The translations under genes and the position numbers were made by a program. A stretch of 64,000 nt of DNA from Pseudoxanthomonas sp. J31 (lineage in GTDB: Bacteria; Pseudomonadota; Gammaproteobacteria; Xanthomonadales; Xanthomonadaceae), in contig NZ_AZNZ01000007.1 of assembly GCF_000510725.1 (NCBI RefSeq), forward strand, positions 62,001-126,000, read 5' to 3'. Positions 53,070 to 64,000 of this stretch are shown piece by piece; positions within the stretch are counted from its first letter, which is position 1; each line of letters starts with the position of its first letter. The notes under the pieces are model-generated. The model did not search any database. It was not told the origin of the DNA and saw only the letters and a list, made by a program, of their open reading frames with translations.

Positions 53070-54983
53070 ATGATCGACTCCCAACGCTACCCGCGCCTCG
53101 CGCGCATCGACTCGCCCGCGGACCTGCGCCGCTTCGACGAGGCCGAGCTGCCGGCAGTCGCCCAGGAACTGCGCGCCTACCTGATCGAGTCGGTCGGCCG
53201 CAGCGGCGGCCACTTCGGCGCCGGCCTGGGCGTGGTCGAGCTGACCGTGGCCCTGCACTACCTGTACCAGACGCCGGTGGACCAGCTGGTGTGGGACGTG
53301 GGCCACCAGACCTACCCGCACAAGATCCTCACCGGCCGCCGCGACCGCATCCACACGGTCAAGCAGAAGGACGGCATCGCGCCGTTCCCCAAGCGCGAGG
53401 AAAGCGAGTACGACACCTTCGGCGTCGGCCATTCCTCCACCTCGATCTCCGCCGCCCTGGGCATGGCCATCGCCCTGCAACAGGCCGGCGACGACCGCAA
53501 GGTGGTGGCGGTGATCGGCGACGGCGCGATGACCGCCGGCATGGCCTACGAGGCCCTCAACCACGCCGGCGGCATGGACGAGGAGCCGAACCTGCTGGTG
53601 ATCCTCAACGACAACCGCATGTCGATCTCCGAGGCGGTTGGCGGCCTGACCAAGATGCTGGGCCGGATGACCGGCAGCGCCACCTTCAACCGGATCCGCG
53701 AGGGCGGCAAGAAGCTGCTGGGCGACAAGAACAAGCCGCCGGCGCGCTTCGTCAAGCGCTGGGAAGAGCACTGGAAGGGCATGTTCGTGCCCTCCACCCT
53801 GTTCGAGGAAATGGGCTTCCACTACACCGGCCCGATCGACGGCCACGACCTGCCCACCCTGCTCGGCGCGCTGCGCACGCTCAAGACCCTCAAGGGCCCG
53901 CAGCTGCTGCACGTGATCACCACCAAGGGCAAGGGCTACGAGCTGGCCGAGGGCGACCAGATCGGCTACCACGCGGTCGGCCCGTTCGACCCGGCCAAGG
54001 GCCTGGTCGCCAAGCCCGGCGCGAAGAAGCCCACCTACACCGACGTCTTCAGCGACTGGCTGTGCGACATGGCCGCCGCCGAGCCGCGGCTGATGGGCAT
54101 CACCCCGGCCATGCGCGAGGGCTCGGGCCTGGTGCGCTTCTCGAAGGAATACCCGCAGCGCTACTTCGACGTGGCCATCGCCGAGCAGCACGCGGTGACC
54201 CTGGCCGCCGGCATGGCCACCCAGGGCGCCAAGCCGGTGGTGGCGATCTACTCCACCTTCCTGCAGCGCGCCTACGACCAGCTGGTGCACGACGTGGCCA
54301 CCCAGAACCTGGACGTGCTGTTCGCGATCGACCGGGGCGGCGTGGTCGGGCCCGACGGCGCCACCCACGCCGGCAACCTGGACCTCAGCTACCTGCGCTG
54401 CGTGCCGAACATGGTGGTCATGGCCCCGGCCGACGAGAACGAGTGCCGGCAGATGCTCACCACCGGCCTGCGCTACCCCGGCCCGGCCGCGGTGCGCTAC
54501 CCGCGCGGCACCGGCCCCGGGGTGGCGGTGGAGCCGGCCCTGGAGACCCTGCCGATCGGCCGCGGCCAGCTGCGCCGCAAGGGCAAGAAGGTGGCCTTGC
54601 TGGCGTTCGGCGCCACCGTGCCGGCCGCCGAGGAGGTGGCCGCGGAGCTGGACCTGACCGTGGCCAACATGCGCTTCATCAAGCCGCTGGACCGCGACCT
54701 GGTGCTGGAACTGGCACGCAGCCACGACGGCCTGGTGACGATCGAGGACAACGTGGTCGCCGGCGGCGCCGGCTCGGCCGTGGCCGAGCTGCTCAACGCC
54801 GAAGGCATCGCCATGGCGGTGCTGCAGCTGGGCCTGCCGGACGCGTTCCAGCACCACGCCAGCCGCGAGGACCTGCTGGCCGAGGCCGGCATCGACGCCG
54901 CCGGCATCCACGCCTCGGTGCTGCGCCGTTGGCCGCAGCTGGCCGCGGGCGCGGGCATCCTGCCGCTGGCAGCGGGCGGCTGA
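53070..54983 (+). CDS. dxs: 1-deoxy-D-xylulose-5-phosphate synthase
   Basis: This 637-residue thiamine diphosphate enzyme performs the first step of the MEP isoprenoid pathway. It shows [37 protein letters not shown] (in pieces), [14 protein letters not shown], the cofactor motif [18 protein letters not shown] ending NDNRMSIS, the second-domain [17 protein letters not shown], and [10 protein letters not shown]. The family N-terminal start [17 protein letters not shown] supports ATG 53070. The downstream space has a hairpin shared with the next gene. Confidence 0.98.
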   Translation: MIDSQRYPRLARIDSPADLRRFDEAELPAVAQELRAYLIESVGRSGGHFGAGLGVVELTVALHYLYQTPVDQLVWDVGHQTYPHKILTGRRDRIHTVKQKDGIAPFPKREESEYDTFGVGHSSTSISAALGMAIALQQAGDDRKVVAVIGDGAMTAGMAYEALNHAGGMDEEPNLLVILNDNRMSISEAVGGLTKMLGRMTGSATFNRIREGGKKLLGDKNKPPARFVKRWEEHWKGMFVPSTLFEEMGFHYTGPIDGHDLPTLLGALRTLKTLKGPQLLHVITTKGKGYELAEGDQIGYHAVGPFDPAKGLVAKPGAKKPTYTDVFSDWLCDMAAAEPRLMGITPAMREGSGLVRFSKEYPQRYFDVAIAEQHAVTLAAGMATQGAKPVVAIYSTFLQRAYDQLVHDVATQNLDVLFAIDRGGVVGPDGATHAGNLDLSYLRCVPNMVVMAPADENECRQMLTTGLRYPGPAAVRYPRGTGPGVAVEPALETLPIGRGQLRRKGKKVALLAFGATVPAAEEVAAELDLTVANMRFIKPLDRDLVLELARSHDGLVTIEDNVVAGGAGSAVAELLNAEGIAMAVLQLGLPDAFQHHASREDLLAEAGIDAAGIHASVLRRWPQLAAGAGILPLAAGG

Positions 54984-55039
54984 TCCCGGAAGGGGCCCCG
55001 CCCCCCCCTGGCCTTCCCGATGCCGGTCGGGTGCCGACG

Positions 55040-55059
55040 ACGGCCGCGAAAGCGGCCGT
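55040..55059. terminator. hairpin between convergent dxs and TraB/GumN genes
   Basis: ACGGCCGC / GCGGCCGT stem with GAAA loop. It lies 57 bases after dxs and just after the stop of the minus-strand gene. Only short T-runs follow. Confidence 0.55.
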
Positions 55060-55066
55060 TGCCGTA

Positions 55067-56161
55067 TCAGCGGGTGGCCGCAGCCTCCGGCGCCTCTTCC
55101 GACGGCGATTCCCCGTCACCCTCCACCAGCTCGTCCGGCGCCTGGATGCGGTAGCCCTTCGCGGCAAGCGCTGCCAGATAGCCCTCGCGGTCGTACAGCA
55201 GGGTGTCGATGCTCATCGTGGCGAACGAGACCCTGTGCCCGGCCAGCGCCTTCTCCACCGCGGCCAGCCAGCGCTCGCGCATCCGGGCCTCGATGTCGGT
55301 GAAACCACGCTTGCGCGCGGCCTCGGCCTGCACCCAGGCATCCATGCAGTCGGCCAGCTGCCGGCGGTTGCGCGGCATCGCCCGCAGCGCGGCCACGTCA
55401 CCCACCGCCCAGGCGTTGGCACGCGCCGCGATCCGCGGCAGGTCCTGCTCGATCACGTCGAGCGTGGCGGCAAAGCACTGCAGGTCCTGCGGCTTGAGCG
55501 CCTCGCCGCGGAAGTCGGCCAGGGCCTGGCGCGGGTCCTCGATCTTCAGCTCGAGCACGGTCGAGGTGGACTCCAGGCCGCGCGCCTTCAACTCCTTGGC
55601 CAGCACCGGGCCCACCACACCACCCTGGCGCAGCCGGCTGTGGTCCAGCGCGGCCTTGTAGAGCTCATATACGGCAATCAGCGGGCGCTTCTTCTCCACC
55701 CCGCGGTCGCGCCCCATGTACTGCTGCTTCAATGGCAACCAGCGCGCGTACAGCTCCGGCGGCAGCACCTTGTCGAGCGTGGCGCCGCCGGGATTGCGCA
55801 TCGCCTTCATCGCCGATGGCACCAGGGTGAGGCCGCGGAAGAAACCGACATCGGCGTCGACCGACAGGCCCGGCGAGCCCAGCACCGCGCCGGCTTCGTC
55901 CAGTACCTCGCGCACCTCGCGCGCGTCCCAGTCGATGTCGCGCGGCAGCGGCGACTGCGTACCGAGGATGTAGAGCACATGGTCGTCCTTGCTGACCCGC
56001 CACAGCCCCGGACCGGGCTGGACACCGGCGACCAGCACCGGGGCCATGTCCACCACCTCCCCGTCGCCATCCAGCGGCACGGGTGGTTCGGCCTGCGCCA
56101 TCGCCGCGCCGGGCACCGCCCCCAGCAGGAATGACATCCACCAGCCCAGCATGCGTCGCAT
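55067..56161 (-). CDS. TraB/GumN family protein
   Basis: This 364-residue protein has a signal peptide (MSFLLGAVPGAAMAQ). The GumN/TraB core is visible in GPGLWRVSKDDHVLYILGTQSPLP (in place of the usual GT.H.P), then AGAVLGSPGLSVDADVGFF, the IAVYELYKAALDH segment and, late in the protein, RNRRQLADCMDAWV, KALAGHRVSFATMSIDTLL and LLYDREGYLAALAAKGY. The typical histidines of the first motif are altered (T-Q-S-P), so the presumed metalloprotease activity is uncertain. Likely periplasmic. Confidence 0.85.
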   Translation of the reverse strand: MRRMLGWWMSFLLGAVPGAAMAQAEPPVPLDGDGEVVDMAPVLVAGVQPGPGLWRVSKDDHVLYILGTQSPLPRDIDWDAREVREVLDEAGAVLGSPGLSVDADVGFFRGLTLVPSAMKAMRNPGGATLDKVLPPELYARWLPLKQQYMGRDRGVEKKRPLIAVYELYKAALDHSRLRQGGVVGPVLAKELKARGLESTSTVLELKIEDPRQALADFRGEALKPQDLQCFAATLDVIEQDLPRIAARANAWAVGDVAALRAMPRNRRQLADCMDAWVQAEAARKRGFTDIEARMRERWLAAVEKALAGHRVSFATMSIDTLLYDREGYLAALAAKGYRIQAPDELVEGDGESPSEEAPEAAATR

Positions 56162-56339
56162 CCGAATCCCTCCATGGTTGAACTTCGAAAACCCGCCCGG
56201 CCGCGGCCATGCGCCATGCCGGGATACCGTCCACGCCGCCCAGCAGCACTTGAGTCACGCACCGGCACCCACGCTCATGCGCGGTCGGCCCTCGCGGCGG
56301 CCGCCGCGGTCGGCGCCCAACCACCGACATGGAGGATCG

Positions 56340-56811
56340 ATGCAGCAGTCCGTCGCGCAGCTGCCCGCACAGAACCGCCTGCCCAGGCGCTGCCTGGCCG
56401 CCACGACCGTGGTCGCCGTCGCCGTGGCGCTCACTGGCGCATCAGACCGCAAGGGCAAGGCCGAGTTCACCGGGATCACCGTGGAACGGATCAACATGGC
56501 CAACGCCGATGGGTCGCGTACCCTGGTGCCGGCCAACGGCGAGTGCCTGCCGGCCCCGGTAGCCACCGGAGGAAGCCTCCAGCAGGCTGCCACCCGGGCC
56601 GGAGCGCGACGCGCTGGCTGCAAAGTGGCGCCAGGCCGGCGGCCACCAGAGCCGACGGCTGTTCGTCGGCCGCACCCCGGGTGACTCTTCCCCGGTGGCC
56701 CTTGCCGACAAGCAGGGCCGCCCGCGGATCAGGATGCAACCCGGTCCCGACGCAGCGCCCTCGCTCGAGTTCCTGGACGAGGACGGCAAGGTGCCGCAGG
56801 GCTTCCCTGCC
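56340..56811 (+). pseudogene. decayed membrane-anchored protein gene
   Basis: The first part (ATG 56340 to about 56597) encodes a basic N-terminus, one membrane helix (CLAATTVVAVAVALTGAS) and KGKAEFTGITVERINMANADG. After about 56598 the homologous reading continues one frame over: PERDALAAKWRQAGG, RRLFVGRTPGDSSPVALADK and SLEFLDEDGKVPQGFPA. From memory, intact xanthomonad relatives have a ~80-residue middle region that is missing here. There is no stop in place at the end. So it is a gene with an internal deletion, a frameshift and a lost 3' end. Confidence 0.6.
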
Positions 56812-56883
56812 ACCACAGGGACCGCCCGCGCTCCTGATCGCGCCTGGCCCCCGGCGCCTGCCGTGGCGCGGCGGGGGCCACGA

Positions 56884-56919
56884 CGAAAAGCGGCTGCCGT
56901 TACCGGCAGCCGCTTTTCG
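56884..56919 (-). terminator. terminator of tRNA-Pro
   Basis: A perfect 16-bp stem: CGAAAAGCGGCTGCCG / CGGCAGCCGCTTTTCG with loop TTAC, 13 bases beyond the tRNA 3' end on the minus strand. Confidence 0.85.
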
Positions 56920-56931
56920 GGTACCTGAATT

Positions 56932-57008
56932 TGGTCGGGGTAGCCGGATTCGAACCGACGACCACTTGTCCCCCAGACAAGTGCGCTACCAGGCTGCGCT
57001 ATACCCCG
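56932..57008 (-). tRNA. tRNA-Pro (GGG)
   Basis: A 77-nucleotide cloverleaf starting CGGGGTATAGCGCAGCCTGG and ending with encoded CCA. The anticodon loop CTGGGGG is closed by CTTGT/ACAAG, so the anticodon is GGG. The T-loop is GTTCGAATC. The acceptor stem CGGGGTA pairs with TACCCCG. Confidence 0.97.
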
Positions 57009-57074
57009 GGAAAGCTTCCCGCCATGGCGGGCTGGCGATTATACCGGTTGCCCGGCGCAACCGCGAGTCCGCGT

Positions 57075-57431
57075 TCAGCGGCGCAGCAGCTGCAGCACTT
57101 CCTCCAGCTCCATGCGCACCTGGCGCACGATCTGGCTGCTCAGCGCCGACTCCTGCTTGGCGCCCTCGCCTTCCAGGCGCAGGCGCGCGCCGCCGATGGT
57201 GTAGCCGTGTTCGTACAGCAGGCTGCGGATCTGGCGGACCATCAGCACGTCGTGGCGCTGGTAGTAGCGGCGGTTGCCGCGGCGCTTGACCGGGCTGAGG
57301 CTGGGGAACTCGGTCTCCCAGTAGCGCAGCACGTGCGGCTTGACGTCGCACAGCTCGCTGACCTCGCCGATGGTGAAGTAACGCTTGGCGGGGATCGGCG
57401 GAAGCTCGCGGTTGCTGCCCGGATCAAGCAT
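57075..57431 (-). CDS. MerR-family regulator (ihfA-linked type)
   Basis: This 118-residue protein has a winged helix-turn-helix: [47 protein letters not shown] (in pieces) and [14 protein letters not shown]. It lacks a C-terminal metal site. This gene after ihfA is conserved in gammaproteobacteria but its target is not established. It overlaps ihfA by 8 bases. Confidence 0.94.
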   Translation of the reverse strand: MLDPGSNRELPPIPAKRYFTIGEVSELCDVKPHVLRYWETEFPSLSPVKRRGNRRYYQRHDVLMVRQIRSLLYEHGYTIGGARLRLEGEGAKQESALSSQIVRQVRMELEEVLQLLRR

Positions 57432-57729
57432 TCGGCGCCACTCCCGCGAAGGCTTCCACGCGCTCCTTGAGCTTCTGGCCGGGGCGGAAGGTGACCACGG
57501 TGCGCGCGGAGATCGGGATCTCCTCGCCGGTCTTGGGGTTGCGGCCCGGGCGCTGGTTCTTGCGGCGCAGGTCGAAGTTGCCGAAGCCGGACAGCTTCAC
57601 CTGCCGCCCGCCCTGCAGCGCCTCGCGCAGCACGTCGAAGAACGCGTCGACGAATTCCTTCGCCTCGCGCTTGTTCAGGCCGACTTCGTCGAACAGACGC
57701 TCGGCCATCTCCGCCTTGGTCAGTGCCAT
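57424..57729 (-). CDS. ihfA: integration host factor subunit alpha
   Basis: This 101-residue DNA-bending protein starts [30 protein letters not shown] (in pieces) and contains the beta-arm [23 protein letters not shown] with the intercalating proline. It forms a heterodimer with IhfB. The ihfA gene regularly follows pheT, as here, with a 16-base gap. Confidence 0.98.
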   Translation of the reverse strand: MALTKAEMAERLFDEVGLNKREAKEFVDAFFDVLREALQGGRQVKLSGFGNFDLRRKNQRPGRNPKTGEEIPISARTVVTFRPGQKLKERVEAFAGVAPNA

Positions 57730-57745
57730 GTCCCTTGTTCCCGTA

Positions 57746-60175
57746 TCAGCCGCGGATCCTCGCGCCGTGGTTGTTGCCCAGTGCGGCGACCACGCGCGCG
57801 ACCACGGCATCGGCGTCCTGGTCCGTGAGAGTGCGCGTGTTGTCCTGCAAAATCAAGCCCATAGCCAGACTCTTGAAGCCGGATTCCACGCCCGGGCCCT
57901 GGTAGCGGTCGAACAGCTGCAGGTCGCGCAGGACCTCGCCGGCGGCCTCGCGGACGCTGGCGGCCAGCTCCGCCCAGGCCACCTGTTCGGCGACCACGAA
58001 GGCCAGGTCGCGGCGCACGGCCGGGTAGCGGGACAGGGCCTGGGCGCGCGGCAGCGGGCGCTGCTGCAGGGGCTCCAGCTCCAGCTCGAAGCCGTAGGCG
58101 TCCACGTCCAGCTCCAGCGCCTTCGCCAGGCGCGGATGCAGCTGGCCGATCCAGCCCAGCAGGACCTCGCCGCCCTCCAGGTCGGTGCGGTACACATCGG
58201 CGCTGCGGCCCGGGTGGCCGAACGGCGCGCCCGAGGGCCGGAACGCCAGCTTCGCGCCGGCCAGGGCGGCCAGCGATTCCAGGTCGCCCTTCAGGTCGTG
58301 GAAATCGACCGGGCGCGCCTGCAGGCCCCACTGTTCAGCCACCGCTTCGCCGCAGGCCACGGCGGCGATGCGCCGCGTCTCGCGCGGCGCCGGCAGGGGC
58401 GCGCCGGGCTGGCGGTCGCCCGGATCGGCCTCGGCGAACACGCGGCCCAGCTCGAACAGGCGCACGCGGCCGGCCTGGCGCGCGGCGTTGCGCGCCAGCG
58501 CGTCGACCAGGCCCGGCAGCAGGCGCGGGCGCATCACCGCCAGCTCCGCGCTGAGCGGATTGGCCAGCGGCACGGTGCCGGACTCGCAGCCCCAGGCCTG
58601 CAGCAGTTTCTGGTCGACGAAGGCGAAGCACACCGCCTCCAGGTAGTCGCGCGCGACCAGGTGGCGGCGCAGGTCACCTTCCGGCAGCACGCCCTCGCTG
58701 GGCGCGGCCACCCGCGCCGGGCCGGCGGGAATGGTCGCCGGGATGCGGTCGTAGCCGTGGATGCGCGCCAGCTCCTCGACCAGGTCTTCCTCGATCGCGA
58801 TGTCGAAGCGGCGGCTGGGCGCGGTGACCTGCCAGCCCTCACCGGTGGCGACCACCTGCATGCCCAGCGCGCGCAGGATGCGCTCGACCTCGGCGTCGGC
58901 GATGGTGGTGCCCAGCACCCGGGCGATGCGCGCGCGGCGCAGGGCGATCGGCTGCGGCGCGGCCAGCGCGCCGGGCACGGTGGCTTCGGTGACCGGACCG
59001 GGACGACCGCCGGCGATATCCAGGATCAGGCGCGTGGCGTACTCGATCGCCGTGCGCGGCAGTTCCGGGTCCACGCCGCGCTCGAAGCGATGGCCGGCGT
59101 CGGTGTGCAGGCCCAGGCGGCGGCTGCGGCCGATGATGGCCGAAGGCACCCAGTGCGCGGCCTCGAGGAACACACGCGTGGTACTGGCGCCGACCTTGGT
59201 GGCCTCGCCGCCCATGATGCCGCCCACCGCCACGGCGCGCGCGCCGCGGCCGCCGCGGCTGTCGGACACGACCAGGAACTCCCCGTCCAGGGTGGCCTCG
59301 CGGCCGTCCAGCAGCTGCAGGGTCTCGCCCTGGCGCGCCGGGCGCACGACCACCGGCGCCTCCAGCTTGTCCAGGTCGAAGGCGTGCATCGGCTGGCCCA
59401 GCTCCAGCATCACGTACTGGGTGACGTCGACCAGCAGGCTGATCGGGCGCACGCCGGAACGGCGCAGGCGCTCGGCCATCCACACCGGGGTCGGCGCCGC
59501 CGGGTCCACGCCCTCGATCACGCGGCCGACGAAGCGCGGCACGCGCTCGCCGGCCTCCAGCGCGACCTCGACGGTGGCGTCGGTCGCGGCCGGCACCGGC
59601 GCGTTGTCCATCGGCGCCACCTCGCTGCCCAGCGCGGCGGCCACGTCGTAGGCAATGCCGCGCACGCTGAAGCAGTCGGCGCGGTTGGGGGTCAGCTTGA
59701 TCTCGATGCTGGCGTCCGGCAGGCCCAGGTACCCGGCCAGCGGCACGCCCACCGGCGCGTCGGCCGGCAGTTCCAGCAGGCCGGAAGCGTCGGCGTCCAG
59801 GCCCAGCTCCTTCGCCGAGCAGAGCATGCCGAACGACTCCACCCCGCGCAGCTTCGCCGGCTTGATCGACATGCCGCCGACGTTGGAACCGACCGTCGCC
59901 AGCGGCGCGGCCAGGCCGACGCGCGCGTTGGGCGCGCCGCACACGATCTGCAGCGGCTCGCCGTTGCCGATGTCGACCTTGCACACCTGCAGGCGGTCGG
60001 CCTCCGGATGGCGGACGGCTTCCACGATGCGGCCGACCACCACGCCGGCCAGGCCGTCGCCCAGTGCGGTGACTTCCTCGACCTCCAGGCCGATGGCGGT
60101 CAGCGTCGCCGCGAGCGCGTCGCGGTTGGCCAGGGTCGACACGTGGCTGCGCAGCCAGTTCTCGGAAAATTTCAT
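57746..60175 (-). CDS. pheT: phenylalanyl-tRNA synthetase beta subunit
   Basis: This 809-residue subunit begins [12 protein letters not shown], has the tRNA-binding OB domain ([39 protein letters not shown] in pieces), B3/B4 editing and core domains ([16 protein letters not shown]), and the C-terminal FDX-ACB domain ([18 protein letters not shown]). It forms an alpha2-beta2 enzyme with PheS. The gap to pheS (136 bases) is unusually wide for this pair and holds a repeat. Confidence 0.98.
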   Translation of the reverse strand: MKFSENWLRSHVSTLANRDALAATLTAIGLEVEEVTALGDGLAGVVVGRIVEAVRHPEADRLQVCKVDIGNGEPLQIVCGAPNARVGLAAPLATVGSNVGGMSIKPAKLRGVESFGMLCSAKELGLDADASGLLELPADAPVGVPLAGYLGLPDASIEIKLTPNRADCFSVRGIAYDVAAALGSEVAPMDNAPVPAATDATVEVALEAGERVPRFVGRVIEGVDPAAPTPVWMAERLRRSGVRPISLLVDVTQYVMLELGQPMHAFDLDKLEAPVVVRPARQGETLQLLDGREATLDGEFLVVSDSRGGRGARAVAVGGIMGGEATKVGASTTRVFLEAAHWVPSAIIGRSRRLGLHTDAGHRFERGVDPELPRTAIEYATRLILDIAGGRPGPVTEATVPGALAAPQPIALRRARIARVLGTTIADAEVERILRALGMQVVATGEGWQVTAPSRRFDIAIEEDLVEELARIHGYDRIPATIPAGPARVAAPSEGVLPEGDLRRHLVARDYLEAVCFAFVDQKLLQAWGCESGTVPLANPLSAELAVMRPRLLPGLVDALARNAARQAGRVRLFELGRVFAEADPGDRQPGAPLPAPRETRRIAAVACGEAVAEQWGLQARPVDFHDLKGDLESLAALAGAKLAFRPSGAPFGHPGRSADVYRTDLEGGEVLLGWIGQLHPRLAKALELDVDAYGFELELEPLQQRPLPRAQALSRYPAVRRDLAFVVAEQVAWAELAASVREAAGEVLRDLQLFDRYQGPGVESGFKSLAMGLILQDNTRTLTDQDADAVVARVVAALGNNHGARIRG

Positions 60176-60183
60176 GGGGTGCC

Positions 60184-60303
60184 GTGATTCGTGGTTCGTG
60201 ATTCGTGATTGGAAGTGCCGCGACGGTGATGGCCCTGTTGCTGATCCTGCGTGGCCGGCTGGCCGTACACGCTCTTCCGGATCACCAGTTGCCAATCACC
60301 AGC
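60184..60303. repeat. GTGATTC-type heptamer repeat with inverted partner between pheS and pheT
   Basis: Bases 60184-60212 hold four heptamers of the GTGATTCGTGGTTC kind, ending GTGATTGG. An inverted GGATCACC...CCAATCACC lies at 60279-60300. The layout (tandem left arm, ~65-base middle, shorter inverted right arm) mirrors the argF'-argG element, although the heptamers differ at one or two bases. Confidence 0.7.
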
Positions 60304-60311
60304 CACGGCCC

Positions 60312-61776
<1,465 letters not shown>

Positions 61777-61789
61777 TGTTCAGTCCTCC

Positions 61790-61987
61790 TCAGAGATACG
61801 GCAGCATGCGGTCCAGGCGGCCGGCATCCTCGGCGCGGACGTGGTTCGTCTGCCGCAGGTTGCGCTTCCGCTTGGTGGCCTTCTTGGTGAGGATGTGGCT
61901 ACGGTTGGCGTGGCCGGCCTTGTACTTGCCGGAGGCGGTCTTGCGGAAACGCTTGGCCGCCGCCCGGTTGGTCTTGATCTTGGGCAT
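61790..61987 (-). CDS. rpmI: 50S ribosomal protein L35
   Basis: 65 residues: [42 protein letters not shown] and the basic end [12 protein letters not shown]. First of the rpmI-rplT pair. A 426-base leader with a promoter candidate and a strong hairpin separates it from infC, room enough for L20-type control. Confidence 0.99.
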   Translation of the reverse strand: MPKIKTNRAAAKRFRKTASGKYKAGHANRSHILTKKATKRKRNLRQTNHVRAEDAGRLDRMLPYL

Positions 61988-62145
61988 TGCGAATGTCCTT
62001 GATGGGAACTGTCACTGGCACGGGCGGCGGGTTGCCCCGCGCTTTCCATCCTTGCCCATACCGGTCGGTAAGTCGCTGAGTCCCCAGGGGAAACCGCGAC
62101 GGGTCCTGTAGCTGTTGCCAGCCCTCCGGCAAACCGGAGCCGCGC

Positions 62146-62175
62146 ATTATGCCCCGGCTGGCTTTCCTTTTGCAA
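62146..62175 (-). promoter_or_regulatory. candidate promoter for rpmI-rplT-pheST
   Basis: Minus strand: TTGCAA (62175-62170), 18-base spacer, CATAAT (62151-62146). It stands out because the surrounding DNA is very GC-rich. Confidence 0.6.
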
Positions 62176-62344
62176 ATCAGCGGGTTTCGCCGGGCGGGCG
62201 CAAGAGCCGTGCGCAGGCCAACGGAAGGCCGGCGGCACCGCCCGGGCAGGCCGCCGGCTTGCTTCCGGCCGGCACCGGCCAGCACAGGCCCGGCCAACCG
62301 GAGCACGATGGGGCCGCCGGCGTGGCAACGCCAGGACCGGATAC

Positions 62345-62374
62345 GGCGAAGGGCGCCATGGGGCGCCCTTCGCC
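62345..62374 (-). terminator. strong hairpin after infC
   Basis: A perfect 13-bp stem GGCGAAGGGCGCC / GGCGCCCTTCGCC with a 4-base loop, 39 bases after the infC stop. There is no T-run on the minus strand, so it may protect mRNA ends or act with Rho rather than as a simple terminator. Confidence 0.6.
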
Positions 62375-62413
62375 GGGGTCGGCCACCGGGCCGCCCCCCT
62401 GCCGCGTCGCGGC

Positions 62414-62935
62414 TTACTTCTTCTTCGGCGCGATCATCATGACCATCTGCCGGCCTTCCAGGCGCGGCCGCGACTCGATCACGATGTCCTCGCCCAGGTC
62501 GGCCTCGATCCGGGCGGCCATCTGCCGGCCCAGCTCCTGGTGGCTCATCTCGCGCCCGCGGAAGCGGATGTTGACCTTGACCTTGTCGCCATCCTCCAGG
62601 AAGCGGCGCATGTTGCGCAGCTTGATCTGGTAGTCGCCCTCGTCGGTGACCGGGCGGAACTTCACTTCCTTGATCTCGACCTGCTTGGACTTCTTCTTGG
62701 CCTCGCTGGCCCGCTTCTGCTGTTCGAACTTGAACTTGCCGAAGTCCATGATCTTGCAGACCGGCGGATCCGCGTTGGGCTGGATCTCGACCAGGTCCAG
62801 GTCCTCCTCTTCGGCAAGGCGCAGGGCCTCGTCGCGCGAAAGGACGCCGATCATTTCGCCATCGGACCCGATCACGCGCACGCGCGGGACACGGATCTCG
62901 TGGTTCTTCCGGTTTTGCTTCTCGGGGGTGCTGAT
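62414..62935 (-). CDS. infC: translation initiation factor IF-3, AUC start codon
   Basis: This 173-residue factor has [20 protein letters not shown] at its start, [44 protein letters not shown] and the C-domain [19 protein letters not shown]. In frame between the TAG at 62959-62957 and the conserved N-terminus there is no ATG, GTG or TTG. The codon at the family start position is ATC (62935-62933), with GGAG eight bases before it. Rare start codons in infC make IF-3 regulate its own translation in E. coli (AUU). A GTG at 62881 would cut off the conserved N-terminus. Confidence 0.95.
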   Translation of the reverse strand: MSTPEKQNRKNHEIRVPRVRVIGSDGEMIGVLSRDEALRLAEEEDLDLVEIQPNADPPVCKIMDFGKFKFEQQKRASEAKKKSKQVEIKEVKFRPVTDEGDYQIKLRNMRRFLEDGDKVKVNIRFRGREMSHQELGRQMAARIEADLGEDIVIESRPRLEGRQMVMMIAPKKK

Positions 62936-62996
62936 ATTCCAGTCTCCGGGGGTGGTCTAGGCCACGTGCCGGCGCGGGGCCGGCACGCATCTGTTT

Positions 62997-64000
62997 TTAC
63001 GCCAGCTGCTGCGAACGCAAGGTATCGGCAAAGGCGGACACGGACATTGTGCCCAAATCTTCGCCGGTACGCGTGCGCACCGCCACGGCGCCGTTCTCCT
63101 TCTCGCGGTCGCCGACCACCAGCAGGTACGGCACGCGCTGCAGCGTGTGCTCGCGGATCTTAAAGCCGATCTTTTCGTTCCGCAAATCAGCCTCGACCCG
63201 GAAGCCTTGATTTGTAAGGCTTTTCCTAACCTCGTTCACGTATTCAGCCTGGGCGTCGGTGATGTTCATCACCACCGCCTGGACCGGCGCCAGCCAGGCC
63301 GGGAAGGCGCCGGCATGGTGCTCGATCAGGATGCCGATGAAGCGCTCCATCGAGCCGACGATGGCGCGGTGGAGCATGACCGGGTGCCGGCGCTGGCTGT
63401 GCTCGTCCACGTACTCGGCGCCCAGGCGCACCGGCATCATGAAGTCCACCTGCACCGTGCCCAGCTGCCAGGTGCGGCCCAGGGCGTCCTTCAGGTGGTA
63501 CTCGATCTTCGGGCCGTAGAACGCGCCCTCGCCCGGCAGCTCCTGCCACTCCACGCCGGAGGCGCGCAGGGCCGAGCGCAGGGCCTCCTCGGCCTTGTCC
63601 CAGGTGGCGTCGTCGCCCAGGCGGTTGTCCGGGCGCAGGGCGATCTTGACCTGGATGTCGTCGAAGCCGAAGTCGCCGTAGACCTTCAGCGCCTGCTGGT
63701 GGAAGGCGCGGACCTCGGACTCGATCTGCTCCTCGGTGCAGAAGATGTGGCCGTCGTCCTGGGTGAAGCCGCGCACGCGCAGGATGCCGTGCAGCGCGCC
63801 GGAGGGCTCGTTGCGGTGGCAGGAGCCGAACTCGCCGTAGCGGATCGGCAGGTCGCGGTAGCTGTGCAGGCCCTGGTTGAAGATCTGCACGTGGCCGGGG
63901 CAGTTCATCGGCTTCACCGCGTAGGTCCGCTTCTCGGACTCGGTGAAGAACATGTTGTCTTGGTAGTTGTCCCAGTGGCCGGACTTCTTCCACAGGGTCA
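62997..64000 (-). CDS. thrS: threonyl-tRNA synthetase, C-terminal part
   Basis: The frame is open to the window's right edge, so the N-terminal TGS and editing domains are missing. Present are the class II core ([41 protein letters not shown] in pieces, with the zinc-site Cys and motif 2), [20 protein letters not shown], motif 3 [29 protein letters not shown] and the anticodon-binding domain starting [13 protein letters not shown]. It lies upstream of infC in the classical cluster. Confidence 0.98.
   Translation of the reverse strand, partial: TLWKKSGHWDNYQDNMFFTESEKRTYAVKPMNCPGHVQIFNQGLHSYRDLPIRYGEFGSCHRNEPSGALHGILRVRGFTQDDGHIFCTEEQIESEVRAFHQQALKVYGDFGFDDIQVKIALRPDNRLGDDATWDKAEEALRSALRASGVEWQELPGEGAFYGPKIEYHLKDALGRTWQLGTVQVDFMMPVRLGAEYVDEHSQRRHPVMLHRAIVGSMERFIGILIEHHAGAFPAWLAPVQAVVMNITDAQAEYVNEVRKSLTNQGFRVEADLRNEKIGFKIREHTLQRVPYLLVVGDREKENGAVAVRTRTGEDLGTMSVSAFADTLRSQQLA

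Larger units (their letters stand above)
61988..62413 (-). promoter_or_regulatory. rpmI-rplT leader region
   Basis: A 426-base space, much longer than the few bases typical of infC-rpmI. It contains a hairpin at 62345-62374 and a promoter candidate at 62146-62175, which would leave a ~150-base untranslated leader before rpmI. No gene is seen. Confidence 0.6.

Overview
The window is a GC-rich (about 70%) bacterial chromosome segment that reads as Xanthomonadaceae/Lysobacteraceae (Lysobacter, Luteimonas, Pseudoxanthomonas or Stenotrophomonas-like; I cannot name the genus). The strongest evidence is the arginine pathway. It has an N-acetylornithine carbamoyltransferase, an acetylcitrulline deacetylase and a fused N-acetylglutamate synthase/kinase, which together are the xanthomonad acetyl-citrulline variant. 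Conserved neighbourhoods (thrS-infC-rpmI-rplT-pheS-pheT-ihfA, ftsY/rsmD/coaD, efp/epmB), strong G/C third-position use and the lack of phage or IS genes say this is core chromosome.

Layout. 1-452: end of an MFS transporter. 456-12181 (minus strand): one long, tightly packed arginine-proline operon in the order argF', argG, GNAT, GNAT, argE', argA/B fusion, GNAT, argC, argH, yciI-like, proB, proA. It is preceded by what looks like an arginine-codon attenuator with a 33-residue leader peptide. 12234-16083: UmoD-like secreted protein, cysS, sufE, MFS exporter. 16431-20099: an unusual DksA with a histone-like tail, yidD, dihydroorotase, M23 peptidase. 20100-24590: sparse DNA, then a subtilisin-type autotransporter with an almost ideal CRP/Clp site and promoter in front. 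24628-29333 (minus): folE2, squalene/phytoene synthase-like, gph, ubiG, MTA/SAH deaminase. 29352-33047: repeat-rich gap, efp and its modification gene epmB (divergent), queA, an Lrp-family regulator.

33060-39109: a class III aminotransferase divergent from the Lrp gene with a palindromic operator, then a phosphate-flavoured locus (exported pyrophosphatase, phytase-like lipoprotein, divergent TonB receptor). 39208-45939: upp, GH9 glycosidase, MBL hydrolase, gamma-glutamyltranspeptidase, ferredoxin, lipoprotein, coaD. 45954-49353: rsmD, ftsY, mutY, yggX. 49354-52970: a gap with a possible small RNA, tRNA-Phe, then several small envelope proteins and an HNH nuclease. 53070-57008: dxs, TraB/GumN-like protein, a decayed gene, tRNA-Pro. 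57075-64000 (minus): merR-like, ihfA, pheT, pheS, rplT, rpmI, infC (starting at AUC) and the 3' part of thrS.

Most genes are housekeeping. The points most worth following are regulatory: the putative arginine attenuator, the Clp-controlled autotransporter promoter, the Lrp operator, the hairpin and palindromes before the TonB receptor, and heptamer repeats wedged into the argF'-argG and pheS-pheT junctions.
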